Shown: positions 10,111-20,701, numbered from the stretch's first letter. The stretch is DNA of 25,727 nucleotides from Rhizophagus sp. LPA8_4_AMF (GCA_021464525.1 JADRCO010000841.1:1-25727), one strand, 5' to 3'. The notes: a model not told the origin generated them from the sequence alone. Program-made: numbers and translations.

Positions 10111-10641
10111 TAGATAGCTTCTGTTCATTATATATGTACTTGAAAAACTCTAATAAATCTTAACATATATTGTGATTAAGTTTACTTGTCTAAATCTCTC
10201 AAAAATCTTGCAATTAATTTTGCCAAAATTTTACTATAAATTTATTATAGTTTTATTAAAGTTTTGTTAGTTTTATTTAACATTTATAATAGGTTTTAAT
10301 TAAAGATATGGTATGTAATTGGTAATTACTACTTTGTATCAAGGTAGTAAGTGTTGTAATCTATTACTACTTTAATCCAAAAAGTGTTGTATATAGGTAA
10401 TAATATTACAGCTATAAAGGTAGTTATATTACGGCTATAAGAGTAGTAATATTACAGCTATAAAAGTAGTATTGTAATATATTGTATACATTGCATTGTA
10501 AATCATAATATATTATAAAGGGACGTGTAGTACTTACCCAAAAGTATTACTACTATTACGCGTTTCTTTTTTTACTTTTTTTACACCACTTTTCTACTTT
10601 ACTTGTTTTATTTTAGATATCATATTACTAAAAAAAGTTAA

Positions 10642-13556
10642 ATAAATAGAACACCTACTCAGCCACAAGGTGATATAGTAGTTTTAAGTGATAGTGAGTT
10701 GAAAGAAAAAAATTGTGGACATCCTTTTACAGATATTTGGAAATATATAAGAAGATGCAAAAGTCATGGTAATGGTCATTATGAAGGAACATGTAGTTTT
10801 TGTGATAAAAAGTGGATTAAAGGAAAACCTGCTGTTCTCAGGACACATATTGCGAATCATTGTACTAGTACAAATATACCAACTGATGTAAAATCACATT
10901 TTATTAAAATTGTAGCAAATAAAAATGAAAATAAAAGGGAATATTCATTTGATAGTAAACCTGAAAATAACCAGAATGCATTTAAATGACAAAAAAACAG
11001 CAAAAAATGGAAAAAGTAAAGCTTCTAGTTCTTCTAATATTAATGATCACTTTCAGAAAAAAGAAAAATTAAATAATAATCAGATTAAAGAAATTGACTG
11101 TGGACTTGTATGGGCATTTATTTGCTATGGTATTCCATTTTGGATTATAGAAAATCCCGCAATAATTAACTTAATTAAAAGTTTAAATGCAAATTATAAT
11201 CCACCATCTTGTACACATTTAACAGAAACTCTTTTGGAAAGTGAAGTTACTAAAGTAAATGCTAAAATTGATCGAATTATTGAGAAAAATGTAAATCTTA
11301 CTATAGGTAAATATTTTTACAAAAAATATATAGTATGTATTATATAATAATATTAAAATTAATTATTTTTTAGCAATTGATGGGTGGAACCAACCTTAAA
11401 CAGCAATCAATTTGGGGTTTTATGTTAATAACATCATCACGTGAAGAATATTTATATTCTTTGCAAAATTTTAGTTCAGATCATCATACAACTGAATTTT
11501 TAATAAATAAAATTGACGAAGTGATCCAAAAAATTGGGCCAGAAAAATTTGAAGCAATAGTTTCCAATAATGCTGCCAATATTTCGGCAGCTAGGAAAGC
11601 AATTTCTTTAAAATATCCAAAAATTATGAATTTAAGATGCATTGCGCACTGCTTTAACCTTATTTCTTAAGAAATTATTAAAATTCCTTTTGCTGAAAGA
11701 TTGCTTCATTATTGCAATATAATTGACATTTTTTAAATTATCACATATAAGAGCATAAAGATGGTCAATGGTCTTTTTTTAGACTTATCCAGTCCTGACA
11801 GTTTTTAAAAGTTTTTTGAAAAGAAATAAAGCTACACACCCAAATTTTTATTATATTACAGAATTAGTTAAAGACCAAAATATGGTAAAATTTGGTTTTA
11901 ATTCAATCAGCCAATTTAAAATCAAATAGATTTTTATAGATTTTTATGACAAAAGTCTTAAGACTGCAGTCTTTAAGCTAATTTGCTCTCTGCTGGTCTT
12001 AGAAAAAGTAAGATAAAGGCCAAATTTTGCTACTTTTTGGTCTTTAGCCAATTCTGTTATATTACAAAAAATTGAGTGTGTAGCCTTGTTACTTTTCTAA
12101 AAAATTTTCAAAGACTGAAAAAGACTAAAAGACCACTTGCCATCTTTATAGGAGCATCATTGCTACGTGATACTATCAAAAAAAAAATTGAAGATAGTAT
12201 ACTTAAAATTTTTGTGAAAACCCAGTAGACCACTACGTATGACTGTGTTAATTCAGTTTTAAGATGCAAAGAAGCGTTTAATTATATAAGTTTTATTTTA
12301 ATATTTATTTATCAGTTTATTCGCTTTATTAATAGTTAAATTTTAAAAAAATAATATTATTATAGATACTTGAAAACAACCATAAAGAAATTAAAAATGT
12401 TGCTATTATTCAAATCTTAACAGTATGAGGATTTTATGATGATCTTCAAGTTTTAAGTAACACTTTATTTCCTATTAAGAATGCGATTTTAAATTTAGAA
12501 AGCAGAACAACGACATTAGCTGATTGTATGATACATTTATTTCATATTACGGCAATTGTAAAAAATACAAGTACTGTAGATTATAAAGCATTTCGTCAGA
12601 CTTGTATTAATATTTTTAATGAAAGGTATTTAGTAAATTTTTATATTGAATAATTTGATAATTTAGATTGTAATAATTATTAACTATTTATATATTATAG
12701 ATATAAAGAATTTAATGATCTATATTATCTATTGGCTTTTTTTTTACATCCAGCATGGAAAGGTAATGATAATTTTATTATAAAAATTAGGTCTATTATT
12801 TTATATTTTTACGTAAATAATGTAATCTATAATGACTTTAATATTAATTATTAAATATTATTTGTAGGTGATGGAATTAAAGATGAAATATTTCAACAAT
12901 TAAATACTACAGCACTTACACTTTGGAAAACTTGGAGGCATAAGCAAAAATCTTGCAAAGAACTTTCAGAACAATTAAGGAGTTACAAGCTCAAAAAAGC
13001 TCCTTACAATGCCAAATTTTCCAATGCTTCATCTGAATCACCTATTGACTGGTAGTTGACTATTTTTGACTTACAACGACTTGCAACTAAATTTTTTAGT
13101 GTTTCTTCACATTCAGCAAGTTGTGAACGTCAATTTTCTTTACTTGGTTGGTTTTTAGTAAGCGTTGACAGAGATTAAACCTTGAAACAATAGAATCACT
13201 GGAAAAAGTACATCGATATATTTTAAGTAATGCAGAGAAAGAGTTAGATCATAATAACTTATGAAGAAGATTACATTAGAAATTTAGTGAATGTGGCAAC
13301 CGTTAATAATGATGATGAATATGATGATTTAGTGGATTTTCCAGATAATTTTGATTTAAATGAAGAAGAATTTGATGTTGATTCTACATCTCAAAATACT
13401 GATACTGATGTTCAATTAAATATTGAAGAGATGGTTAATTTATCACTATGGGTAGTAATTGATCCTACATTTATACCTCAAACTACTAAATCTTTTAGTG
13501 ATGATGATGATGATGAATCTGATTTTGATGTTACAAATCTAGTAGCAGAAGAGTAA
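10642..13556 (+). pseudogene. hAT transposase (BED finger), broken
   Basis: A BED-type zinc finger lies at about 10729-10863 (TCSFC, then LRTHIANHC). A linker follows, then ENPAIINLIKSLN, DGW (first catalytic Asp region, about 11383), the hAT LRCIAHCFNL motif (about 11632-11661), HPAWKG, and the C-terminal dimerisation block with SASCERQFSLLGW (about 13117-13155). The tail from 13287 is very acidic (DDDDDESDFD). Introns are visible at about 11307-11374, 12290-12364, 12627-12700 and 12762-12867, with GT donors and TAG acceptors. Damage includes frameshifts near 10986, 11395 and 13160, TAG in place of Trp at about 12226 and 13053, TGA at about 12426, and a MITE insertion. No ATG is left at the start of the BED frame. 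The acidic tail is the end of this protein, not a separate gene. Confidence 0.85.
11757..12147. mobile_element. Mutator-type MITE inside the hAT transposase
   Basis: A 391-bp insert with very long inverted repeats (about 150 bp each). They start AAAGATGGTCAATGGTCTTT on the left and, reversed, AAAGATGGCAAGTGGTCTTT on the right. Both arms share GCTACACAC, ATATTACAGAATT and AAAGACCAAAA blocks. The flanks ATAAGAGCAT (11747-11756) and ATAGGAGCAT (12148-12157) form a 10-bp duplication with one mismatch, as in Mutator-like elements. It interrupts the transposase just after the CIAHCFNL motif, so it landed after, or helped cause, the death of this hAT copy. Confidence 0.8.
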
Positions 13557-13855
13557 TTAATATATTGATATTTGTTGTAATATATAGACTATAATTACAA
13601 AACAATAAATCAATAATAAAATTATAAATTTAGTATTGTAATTGTGTTATATAATATTGTAATTACAACAATATATTGTAAATAACTAAATGTAATAATA
13701 TATTATTAATGATAAATACCTGTGTTGTAATTACAACATTATGCTGTAAATAATACTTGTGTTGTAATTACAACAAAAGTGCTGTATGTATGTTGTAATA
13801 ATTGCAACTTTACAACCTTCTAAAAATAATTACATATCACATCTTTAGTTTTAAT

Positions 13856-14809
13856 AAGTTTTGCTTTTCTCAGAATTTCACCAATTTTTTAATGACTTTA
13901 ATATAGTTTTATCAAAATTTCACTATTTTAACATTTGTCAACTTGTCAAAACTCCCTAGTTTTTCCAGCAACCTTAGTTGCAGTAGTTCAAAAAAAAAAA
14001 AGAATGATATTTCAGTCAATAATTTTGAAAAATATTTTTATGTATAGTAACAATTACTACTGGTAATCTTTAATAAAATCCTATTAAATTTAGTTGTTAT
14101 TTTTACTTAGGTATTAGACTTCTTCATTTGTAATAATAATCTTGTAAATGCACTTTAAAATTAAAAAAAAATAAAATAAAATAAAATTCTATTAATAATA
14201 TATTTTCTAATTTTTTAAATTTACTTGTAATTTCATTAATTTCTAATTTTATGTTTAAAAATGTAATTTATAAATCAATTCTTACATTATTTAATATCTA
14301 TAGACTTAAAATACTTTTTAATATTAAGAAGCTTAATACAAGTCCAATTATACTAGATTTTAATTATACTAATAGATCTGTAATTTGTTTCAATATTTAA
14401 ACAAATTTCATTAAGCCAATATTCGGATATTAGTTTATTCAATTTTTTTAAAACATATAATTATTGGTTTCTATTCCATTAAATTGTAAATACAATAAAA
14501 TAATTCAAATCGATAAAAAGTAATAAATTTTTTCAAATTTGTTAGAACTTTTCATATTCAAAATTAGAAATACTTTTTTCTTAGTATCAATTGTTATGAA
14601 AAGGTTTTTATTTTAAAGTGTATTATATTGTTACAATATTGCTAAAATGATTAAAGCTATATATAAATTGTTTCAGTCCAGTTTTAACTAAAAGCTTTTA
14701 CTTTCTAAGTTAATTTTTCCATACTTCTTCAATCTATTCTTTTTACAAAGGTGGTTTGTTTGCTTGAATCAATTTTGTACGTTAAAACATATTTAATGCG
14801 GATGAATGA
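13856..14809. other. AT-rich spacer, no gene seen
   Basis: Nearly a kilobase of A/T-rich sequence between the hAT element and the Harbinger-type MITE. No open frame of coding character, tRNA or clear repeat is visible. Confidence 0.5.
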
Positions 14810-14812
14810 TAA

Positions 14813-15014
14813 GGGCAGTGACAGATATTAGGTAATATTTTAGGGGGTGGGGGGGTCAACCAAAATCTTACGTGACACACAAATAAGCATTCTTATTGGT
14901 TAAACTTAATAATATATATATAGTTAAATATTATTGGTTAAAAAAAATCTTACCTAGGGGGGGGGGAGTAAGACCTTCTAATAAAGTGATATTAGGTAAT
15001 ATCTGTCACTGCCC
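14813..15014. mobile_element. PIF/Harbinger-type MITE upstream of CMC1
   Basis: The terminal inverted repeat GGGCAGTGACAGATATTA is perfect at both ends, and TAA lies on each side (14810-14812 and 15015-15017). A 3-bp TWA duplication with GGG/GGC ends is the PIF/Harbinger signature. At 202 bp there is no coding capacity. The inside has two G-runs on the plus strand, G5-T-G7 (about 14844-14856) and G10 (about 14957-14966), and an ATCTTAC word next to each. The perfect ends suggest it is younger than the other elements here. It ends only 58 bp before the CMC1 start codon. Confidence 0.85.
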
Positions 15015-15072
15015 TAATTTGTAGTGTAACATATTCGAATTTTTTTTTTTTACCCAGGACTTTTGTAAAAGA

Positions 15073-15491
15073 ATGAATGTATTAACTCGTTCAGAAGAAG
15101 AAATTTTATTTAATCAACTTAAGCACAATGCAAGAATAAATTGTGCTCCATTAATTCAAGGTATTTTTTTTCGAAAAAAAAAATGTATTTTTATATTTTA
15201 TCGATATAATTATTTATTTTTTCTATCATAAAAGAATTCGTTGATTGTAATACAGGAAAGTCTTTTTCAGTCATATGGTCTTGTAGAAGTCAGTTAAAAG
15301 CTATGAATAATTGTTTAAAGAATTTGTAAACCTTTTTTTTTTACATTCCTCTCGTTTCGATTAAAAAGTATTATTTGCTAATTACCATCATCATCCTTCA
15401 TTATCTTAGTACTACAACGGAAGAATTAGATAAACTGAGGTTAGAGTATATCAAACAAAAAAGGTTAAATGATAAGAACAAATCAAAGTAA
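15073..15491 (+). CDS. CMC1: CMC1-like twin Cx9C mitochondrial protein
   Basis: Three exons: 15073-15160, 15235-15325 and 15410-15491, giving 86 aa. The donors are GTATTT and GTAAAC, the acceptors AAAAG and CTTAG. The protein has the twin Cx9C pattern of the Cmc1 family, with Cys24/Cys34 and Cys46/Cys56 each separated by nine residues. A charged helical tail rich in Lys follows (LEYIKQKR). Family members are imported into the mitochondrial intermembrane space, oxidised by the Mia40 relay, and assist cytochrome c oxidase assembly and copper handling. I chose the first ATG after the MITE; the next ATG is out of frame. The 3' end faces the 3' end of the RagA gene 321 bp away. CMC1 is the best match by motif spacing; another Cx9C paralogue is possible. 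Confidence 0.8.
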
Positions 15492-15812
15492 TTGGTGCTT
15501 TAACAGAAACAAATGTTTGTTAAAATTTCAGATCAAGGCAGTTTACTAGCGTTAAATTAACAGAAAGCTATGAATTATATTCTTTTTAAAATTATTTACC
15601 AATTACTAAATAGACAAATGAAAGATTAAACTAGTATAATACTAAGAAAAACTAAAAAAAAAATAAAATAAAATAAAATATAAAGTAAATAAATAAATGA
15701 AATAAATAGAATAATATATGTGGATATTAGCCCTGCTAAAATGCAAACGATAAAAGAAGATTTCAACTTAAATACATCAATAATTCAATATCATTATGTA
15801 AATTTAATCAAG
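15492..15812. other. Convergent 3' spacer between CMC1 and RagA
   Basis: AT-rich, with an A/T simple-sequence stretch (AAATAAAATAAAATAAAAT-like, 15655-15710). It presumably holds the 3' untranslated regions of both neighbours. I see no gene in it. Confidence 0.6.
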
Positions 15813-17278
15813 TTATCTAGGCATATGTGTCACTTCTAATTTTTCAAAATGTTTTCTCGCGACATTGATATTCATTTGGGTTGCCGCAGATTCTGAATAT
15901 AATTTAAATATATTAGAAAAAATTCTATAATAATAAAAAAATTTTCCTTTATAACACATACCGACGGATGAATCAGACATGATAACCATGACATAAGTAT
16001 TAGCAGTTAAAACATCAAAGAATGCAGCAAAATTTGCCTGTCGAATCTCCATGCTTTTAAATTGAGCTTGAAATTTACTATAGAAACAAAAGAATTATTA
16101 GATGTACTAATGAATATTTAATATTCTTATTGTGATTACTTACCTGCAACTTAGTTTAAACTGTTTCATATAATTACTAATCTTTTCAAATCTATGGATA
16201 TCTGAACATTCAATTCTAGATGAATGAGAAATCACTAAAAATGTAGTTCGTTCAAATAACATAACCTCATCCGCTTCACATATAGTGGCAAAGTTTTGAA
16301 GTTGTGACTCAAGCTCCCTCACGTTTGGAATTAAAGAATGTACTATTGAAGACCATGCCTATAGTGAAAGAAAAATAAAATGTAAATAATGTTTATTTAT
16401 TAATAAAATGGGTTCAATTTACTTTGTAAAGGGTCTCGTCCCATATGGACGTAGCGAAAGCTGTAATTTTTAGAGGCTCGGATCGTTTTTCTAATTCATG
16501 TAATCGTTCATCAAATATCTAAATAAATTAAATTAGCGATTGTTCCATAAAAAAGTAATAATTTTAATTTGCTTCACTCACTGCAGTTCTCAATTCTTCT
16601 TGTACTAAATCCATCTTATGTATCAAACAAAAAATCTTTGCATCCTTTGAATTTGCCAATATTGCTTCAAGACAATCCTGGTAATAATGCATATCTTTTT
16701 CTATTTCGCGCGATTCTACATCAAATACATAAATAAGCACTTCTACATTACGAAAAATATGATCTCGCTGAGCCGCAAAATAATTTTCCATAAATGTCTC
16801 TTGACTTCAAAAAAAGTACCATGTCAATATAATAACTGAATAAACTATAGAATAAATAATGTTGCAAGATATGAAAGTAGGTTAGTTATAACGGTTAATA
16901 TAATAAACATACCCTCCACAGTCCCAAAGGTTTAGAACCAAGTTACCAAGAAAACGTACACGAGAATTCTCGACATCGACTATCGGTTGGTAATAAATAA
17001 GTTCAGTTAGAAAAAAATAAACTTTTTTAAATGAAAAAAAAATTTGTAGTTTTACTCAACTTGTTGCACCCAACCGCCGAGTATCTCTTGCGACGTAGTT
17101 ATGGAAGATAATACTACGCATAGAGGTCTTACCAGACCCACTTTTTCCCATTAAAAGTACCTATTGGTTCGAAAGAAGTAATTTTTTCATTTTGTTTGTC
17201 ACATTTTTTTAAAGATAAGAATTATAGTGTTTATTGAATAATAAAATAAAATTAATCTCTTCGAACCTTTTTGTTCAT
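15813..17278 (-). CDS. GTR1: RagA/Gtr1-type Rag GTPase
   Basis: Eight exons on the minus strand: 17267-17278, 17061-17160, 16913-16979, 16582-16804, 16423-16518, 16144-16358, 15962-16077 and 15813-15892. Together they make 909 nt, 302 aa (human RagA is 313). The protein starts [17 protein letters not shown], so the P-loop is at residues 9-17. DCGGQ, the G3 motif, is at 57-61; HKMD, the G4 equivalent, at 122-125. Then come the C-terminal roadblock-type domain with [18 protein letters not shown] and the end [19 protein letters not shown]. Sequence is strikingly close to animal RagA. Rag GTPases form a RagA/B-RagC/D (Gtr1-Gtr2) heterodimer that recruits TORC1 to the vacuole in response to amino acids. 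The first coding exon is only 12 nt and its donor is GTTCGA; exon 2 uses GTTGAG. The other introns are ordinary. The upstream region is shared with MOG1. Confidence 0.95.
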
Positions 17279-17512
17279 TATTATTTTGTCTTTGCTAAAA
17301 AGAAATAGATCAAAGATAAAAAGATAAACACACTAGATTGATAGTTTTTTTGGTCAGTGTTAGAAACGATATGTAATTATGCATAATGCCGGGCGTAACG
17401 AGCCATTATTTAATTATGCGCAGCCATAAAATGCTGCGCAACTGTGCATAATTGAAATGATTAAATATAAAATCACTACTAAATTCACTAAAAAATTTTA
17501 AATTTTCAAATA
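17279..17512. promoter_or_regulatory. Divergent RagA-MOG1 upstream region with hairpins
   Basis: These 234 bp lie between the start codons of two divergent genes and must contain both promoters. At 17375-17453 is a 79-bp block that is far less AT-rich than its surroundings. It begins AATTATGCATAAT, ends TGTGCATAATT, and holds an inner hairpin TTATGCGCAGC...GCTGCGCA (17414-17440). The inverted ends mean it could be a tiny MITE, or a palindromic protein-binding site serving both genes. No TATA box can be singled out in such AT-rich DNA. Confidence 0.5.
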
Positions 17513-18296
17513 ATGGATAAAGAATTATTTGGCGGTAACATTTCTATGTATATTCCACCTTCTTTTGAAGATATTAGGTAATAATATTTATTTTTATTTT
17601 TTTATTTTCATTCGATTCGACTAATATATTATCATCTTTAAATAGTGAGGTGAGAAATGTGCCAGATAATCAAGAAGTCTTCGCAGATGTGAACACAGAT
17701 CAAAGTATTATTGTTGAAATATTAGAATTTGTTAAACAAGTTACAAATGAAGATGCTGCAAAGTATGAATGAATATGTAAAAATTGATTTTTTTTTTTTA
17801 AAAAAAAAATTTTCAATATAACTTTTCTTAAATATATTTTTTTTAGATATCATTTTGATTCTATTGCTTCGGATAATGACGCTGAAAATTTTAATACTAT
17901 ACACCAAATTACTCAATTAACTTCACAAGAAATTCCAAATCTTCCGTAAGTAAATGAATTATTTTTTTTAATTACAATTTTCTTCTAATTAAAATTTTTT
18001 TAATTCATATTAGATCCGATACACCGATGTACTTTTGTACAGGTCAACAATCCGTCGCAAAATTCAATGAAAAAGATCCGAGTGCTCGTAATCTAGTAAA
18101 CATTTATATGGCTTTATTTAGATTTCCAAATTATGATACTGATATAGTAATTACCTATAATATTCCAATTTTGATTGGTGCTGCTAGTAGTAGCAGGCAA
18201 ACTGCTCAAGAAGGGAATATTCAAGTTGGATTTGAAGAATTTAAAAGGATGTTGGCTATTTTTAAAATTAACAATTATGATTTATTTGCGGCGTAA
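17513..18296 (+). CDS. MOG1: Ran-binding nuclear import factor MOG1
   Basis: Four exons: 17513-17577, 17646-17762, 17847-17945 and 18014-18296; 564 nt, 187 aa, close to human MOG1/RANGRF (186 aa). The start MDKELFGGNISMYIP, then VPDNQEVF (27-34) and TDQSIIVEILE, are family hallmarks near the N terminus. The middle has YHFDSIASDN, and the C-terminal half has GQQSVAKFNE and the closing DLFAA. MOG1 binds Ran, promotes nucleotide release from Ran-GTP, and supports nuclear protein import. Introns are 68-84 nt with GTAATA, GTATGA and GTAAGT donors and TAG acceptors. The frame joins cleanly through all four exons. The gene converges on UBA3, whose stop lies 513 bp downstream. Confidence 0.93.
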
Positions 18297-18809
18297 TTTT
18301 TTTTTTTTTTTTGATACACATATATCAGTATTTTAAATATATATATAAAGTTAATTTATAATTTACATTATTAGGGTTGTTAACTACTTCCTCAATGAAT
18401 AACAAATGAATAACTTGAATTTAAATACCTCAATTAAAGTAGTAAATTTATATTAAAAACCTTTTAAGAGCAAATTAAATTTATGATATTATGATACTAT
18501 GCAAATATAAGACATTAAAATTAGGACAAGCTCATATTGACTGACTATTGAATAACCAAAAGAATTAAACTGCATGAGGTAACAAGCAAATGCATACAGA
18601 GCTGCATCATTTGATATTGAATCTTGCGACTCGTAATATTCGTGCTGCAAGATAATAATTGTAACAGTCCTTGTAAGAAAGTATATATATAAAATTATTG
18701 TATATAATACCCATTCATTCCTTACATTTAATAAAAACTAATAATCAAATAAAAACATAAAGTACATATTATTTGTTAGGGCATCGATTTATATTAATAA
18801 ACTATTTTT
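18297..18809. other. Convergent spacer between MOG1 and UBA3
   Basis: AT-rich 3' flanks of two convergent genes. The middle part (about 18489-18644) is less AT-rich and open on the minus strand; it is listed separately. No RNA gene is seen. Confidence 0.5.
18489..18644 (-). CDS. Possible orphan or terminal exon, unrecognised
   Basis: On the minus strand a good acceptor, ATCTTGCAG, is followed at 18644 by a 51-codon open frame ending in TAA at 18489. It begins HEYYESQDSISNDAALYAFA and continues with CYLMQFNSFGYSIVSQYEL. Its residue mix and reduced A/T content look coding, unlike the flanks, but it lacks an ATG-started upstream exon that I can find. It lies 165 nt downstream of the UBA3 stop. 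It could be the last exon of a lost gene, an exon fragment moved here, or an alternative 3' exon. I do not recognise the family. Confidence 0.35.
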   Translation of the reverse strand, partial: HEYYESQDSISNDAALYAFACYLMQFNSFGYSIVSQYELVLILMSYICIVS

Positions 18810-20701
18810 TTAGATGTAGGAAATAACGATTTGTAACGAAATTGGCAAAGTAGTGTCAGTTACAGTTATTTCGTCTTCCTGCTCCACCATTTCTATTAAC
18901 TTCTTTTCCAGATTCGGTCTAGTTTTTTGTTCAAAGAAAGGTGGTGATTGCCAATATATTTTTTCATTGGTAATGGCGTGCGATAAACTTGGTTTTTTAA
19001 GTTGACTATCAAATATAAGAAATAAATATAAGTATATAAACACACATTATTATTCAAAAGAATTAAATATGAATTAAAATTTAAAATACTTACATATCTT
19101 GTTTCTCCTTTAGATATTCAATAAAATCTTCAACAGTTATTTCCTTGCTAACCTCCATTGAGACACGTTCGTTACCACATACGGGACAATCTGGTTTCTT
19201 TTGATGCTCAAACGTATAAGTGTATAATCCTTCATTGCCAGTGTACATCATGTAATTGTTAAGATATGGCTGAGCGTTGGTGATAAGCTTGAATGCTTCG
19301 TTACAGCATGAGGCTAACATAGTAAAAACAAAAAAAAAAAATTATATATCGACGCATGTTCAAAATAAAAATGATATTCGTTAGATATATACCTGCAATT
19401 ATAGCATTTGTAGAAGCTATTGCTGGAATGATATTTTTTACAACACCCTGAGTGAGCGAGTAAGTAACACCTGTAATGTTAAATTCTTTCGCTCTTTTCG
19501 ATGCTGTCTCATATAACCATTGTATATGCGTTGGATCATCCGTGTCCATTTTAATATCTAAGAATATCAGCATATTCAAATTAATCTTAATCAATTAATT
19601 AATCATTAATTAAAATAATTAAATTAATAAAAATATAACCTGATCGTTCTTTTGGCCATTGTATGACGGATGCCCACTCAATACAATGTTCAGGCAATCT
19701 TGGTGTATTAGCAATAGTACAAATAGGGAAAGTCCTTTGTTTACTTAACATGTCAAGAGAACACTCATAACATGATGTTATAGTCGGAATGATAACTCTA
19801 GCTTGGCCCTTAAAACCTAATAAATAATTCAATTAATTCAACTAATAATTTGTGATATTAATGACATTTAAAGTTATTATATTTCTTACCTTCAGTTCCT
19901 CCGTCAACCAATACTCTAATTCGTTCCGGTTCACCACCGACAAGATTCACGAGAGTAGCATTTATCCACCTACGCGCATCAACGGAATCTAAGCCACAGA
20001 TAATAAGTTGAAATCCAAGATAGTAATCATCGTCTTTATCTTGAATCTTTCCATGATAACTAAATTACGAAATAAATTACAAAATCACGTTTTTTAGAAA
20101 TAGAGATTTAATTCTAAGACAATACTTACTAGGTAACTTTTGCATCAGCAACACGCTTCATAATAAATTCTGCAGCCACTTTTGCTTTTGGTTTACCAAC
20201 GTCTGAGGGTCTAATATGAGACAATTATAATTAATTAGATAATAAAATATTAAAATCAATCAAATATATAAATACCTAAAAAGAAATTGTCTATTTAAAT
20301 TTGAAACATCAATAGTGTCCATATCTATCACTTCGATGTTTTTAAAACCAGAAAGTGCCAAATTTTTGAGTATTTCACATCCTAATCCGCCGGCTCCAAT
20401 GACAAGAACTCTACAAGTATTGAGTAAAATTTCCTATGTTTGAAAAGTAAGTAGTTAGAAAAGTTAATTGATCTATAAATATAGTGATAAAAAGGGAAAA
20501 CTACCGAGAAAAAACACGTAGGAAAATAAAACTAGAGTCCAGTACTTCGCCGTGACCAGAAGTAAAACTTGGATCAGCAAAAGGACCACGTCTATCTAAA
20601 ATTTTGTAAAGATGGGACCAACGACCAGGACATTTCTTATTTGTTTGTTCTAAACCGTCTTGAGGCGTAGGAACGTCGGTTTGCATTTGAATTTCGGCCA
20701 T
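18810..20701 (-). CDS. UBA3: NEDD8-activating enzyme E1 catalytic subunit UBA3
   Basis: Eight exons on the minus strand: 20546-20701, 20276-20433, 20130-20210, 19890-20059, 19640-19816, 19393-19557, 19094-19313 and 18810-19005; 1323 nt, 440 aa (human UBA3 is 463). [16 protein letters not shown] is at 26-41. The adenylation nucleotide-binding loop [12 protein letters not shown] is at 61-72, then [28 protein letters not shown] and [13 protein letters not shown] follow. The catalytic Cys is Cys233 in [10 protein letters not shown]. Zinc ligands are Cys204/Cys207 and Cys345/Cys348. The last 65 residues form the ubiquitin-fold domain that binds the E2 UBC12. UBA3 with APPBP1/ULA1 adenylates NEDD8 and passes it to UBC12 for cullin modification. 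Exon 1 is taken to end at GAA before GTACTG because that joins exon 2 in frame and matches the family spacing; readthrough would reach a stop. One donor, after exon 5, is GTTATA. Confidence 0.95.

Larger units (their letters stand above)
10301..13847 (+). mobile_element. hAT transposon with complete ends, dead
   Basis: The 8-bp duplication GTTTTAAT is perfect on both sides (10293-10300 and 13848-13855). The terminal inverted repeat is TAAAGATRTGRTATGTAATT, with 2 of 20 bases differing, and fits the hAT end consensus YARNG. Subterminal repeats are plentiful. On the left is a GTAGTAATATTACAGCTATAA-like unit about three times (10400-10470); on the right is TTGTAATTACAACA several times (13650-13790). 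These are typical transposase-binding zones. The 3.5-kb length and a BED/hAT transposase with introns fit a full-length autonomous copy that has since decayed. Confidence 0.92.

Noticed and set aside
13287-13556. Separate acidic-protein gene
   Set aside because: It lies inside the hAT element and follows the dimerisation domain directly, so it is the transposase tail.
17722-17916. Minus-strand open frame within MOG1
   Set aside because: It is antisense to MOG1 exons 2-3 and intron 2 and has no coding character.
15073-20701. Functional gene cluster of CMC1, RagA, MOG1 and UBA3
   Set aside because: These are unrelated housekeeping functions with separate orientations; proximity is expected in a compact gene-rich island.
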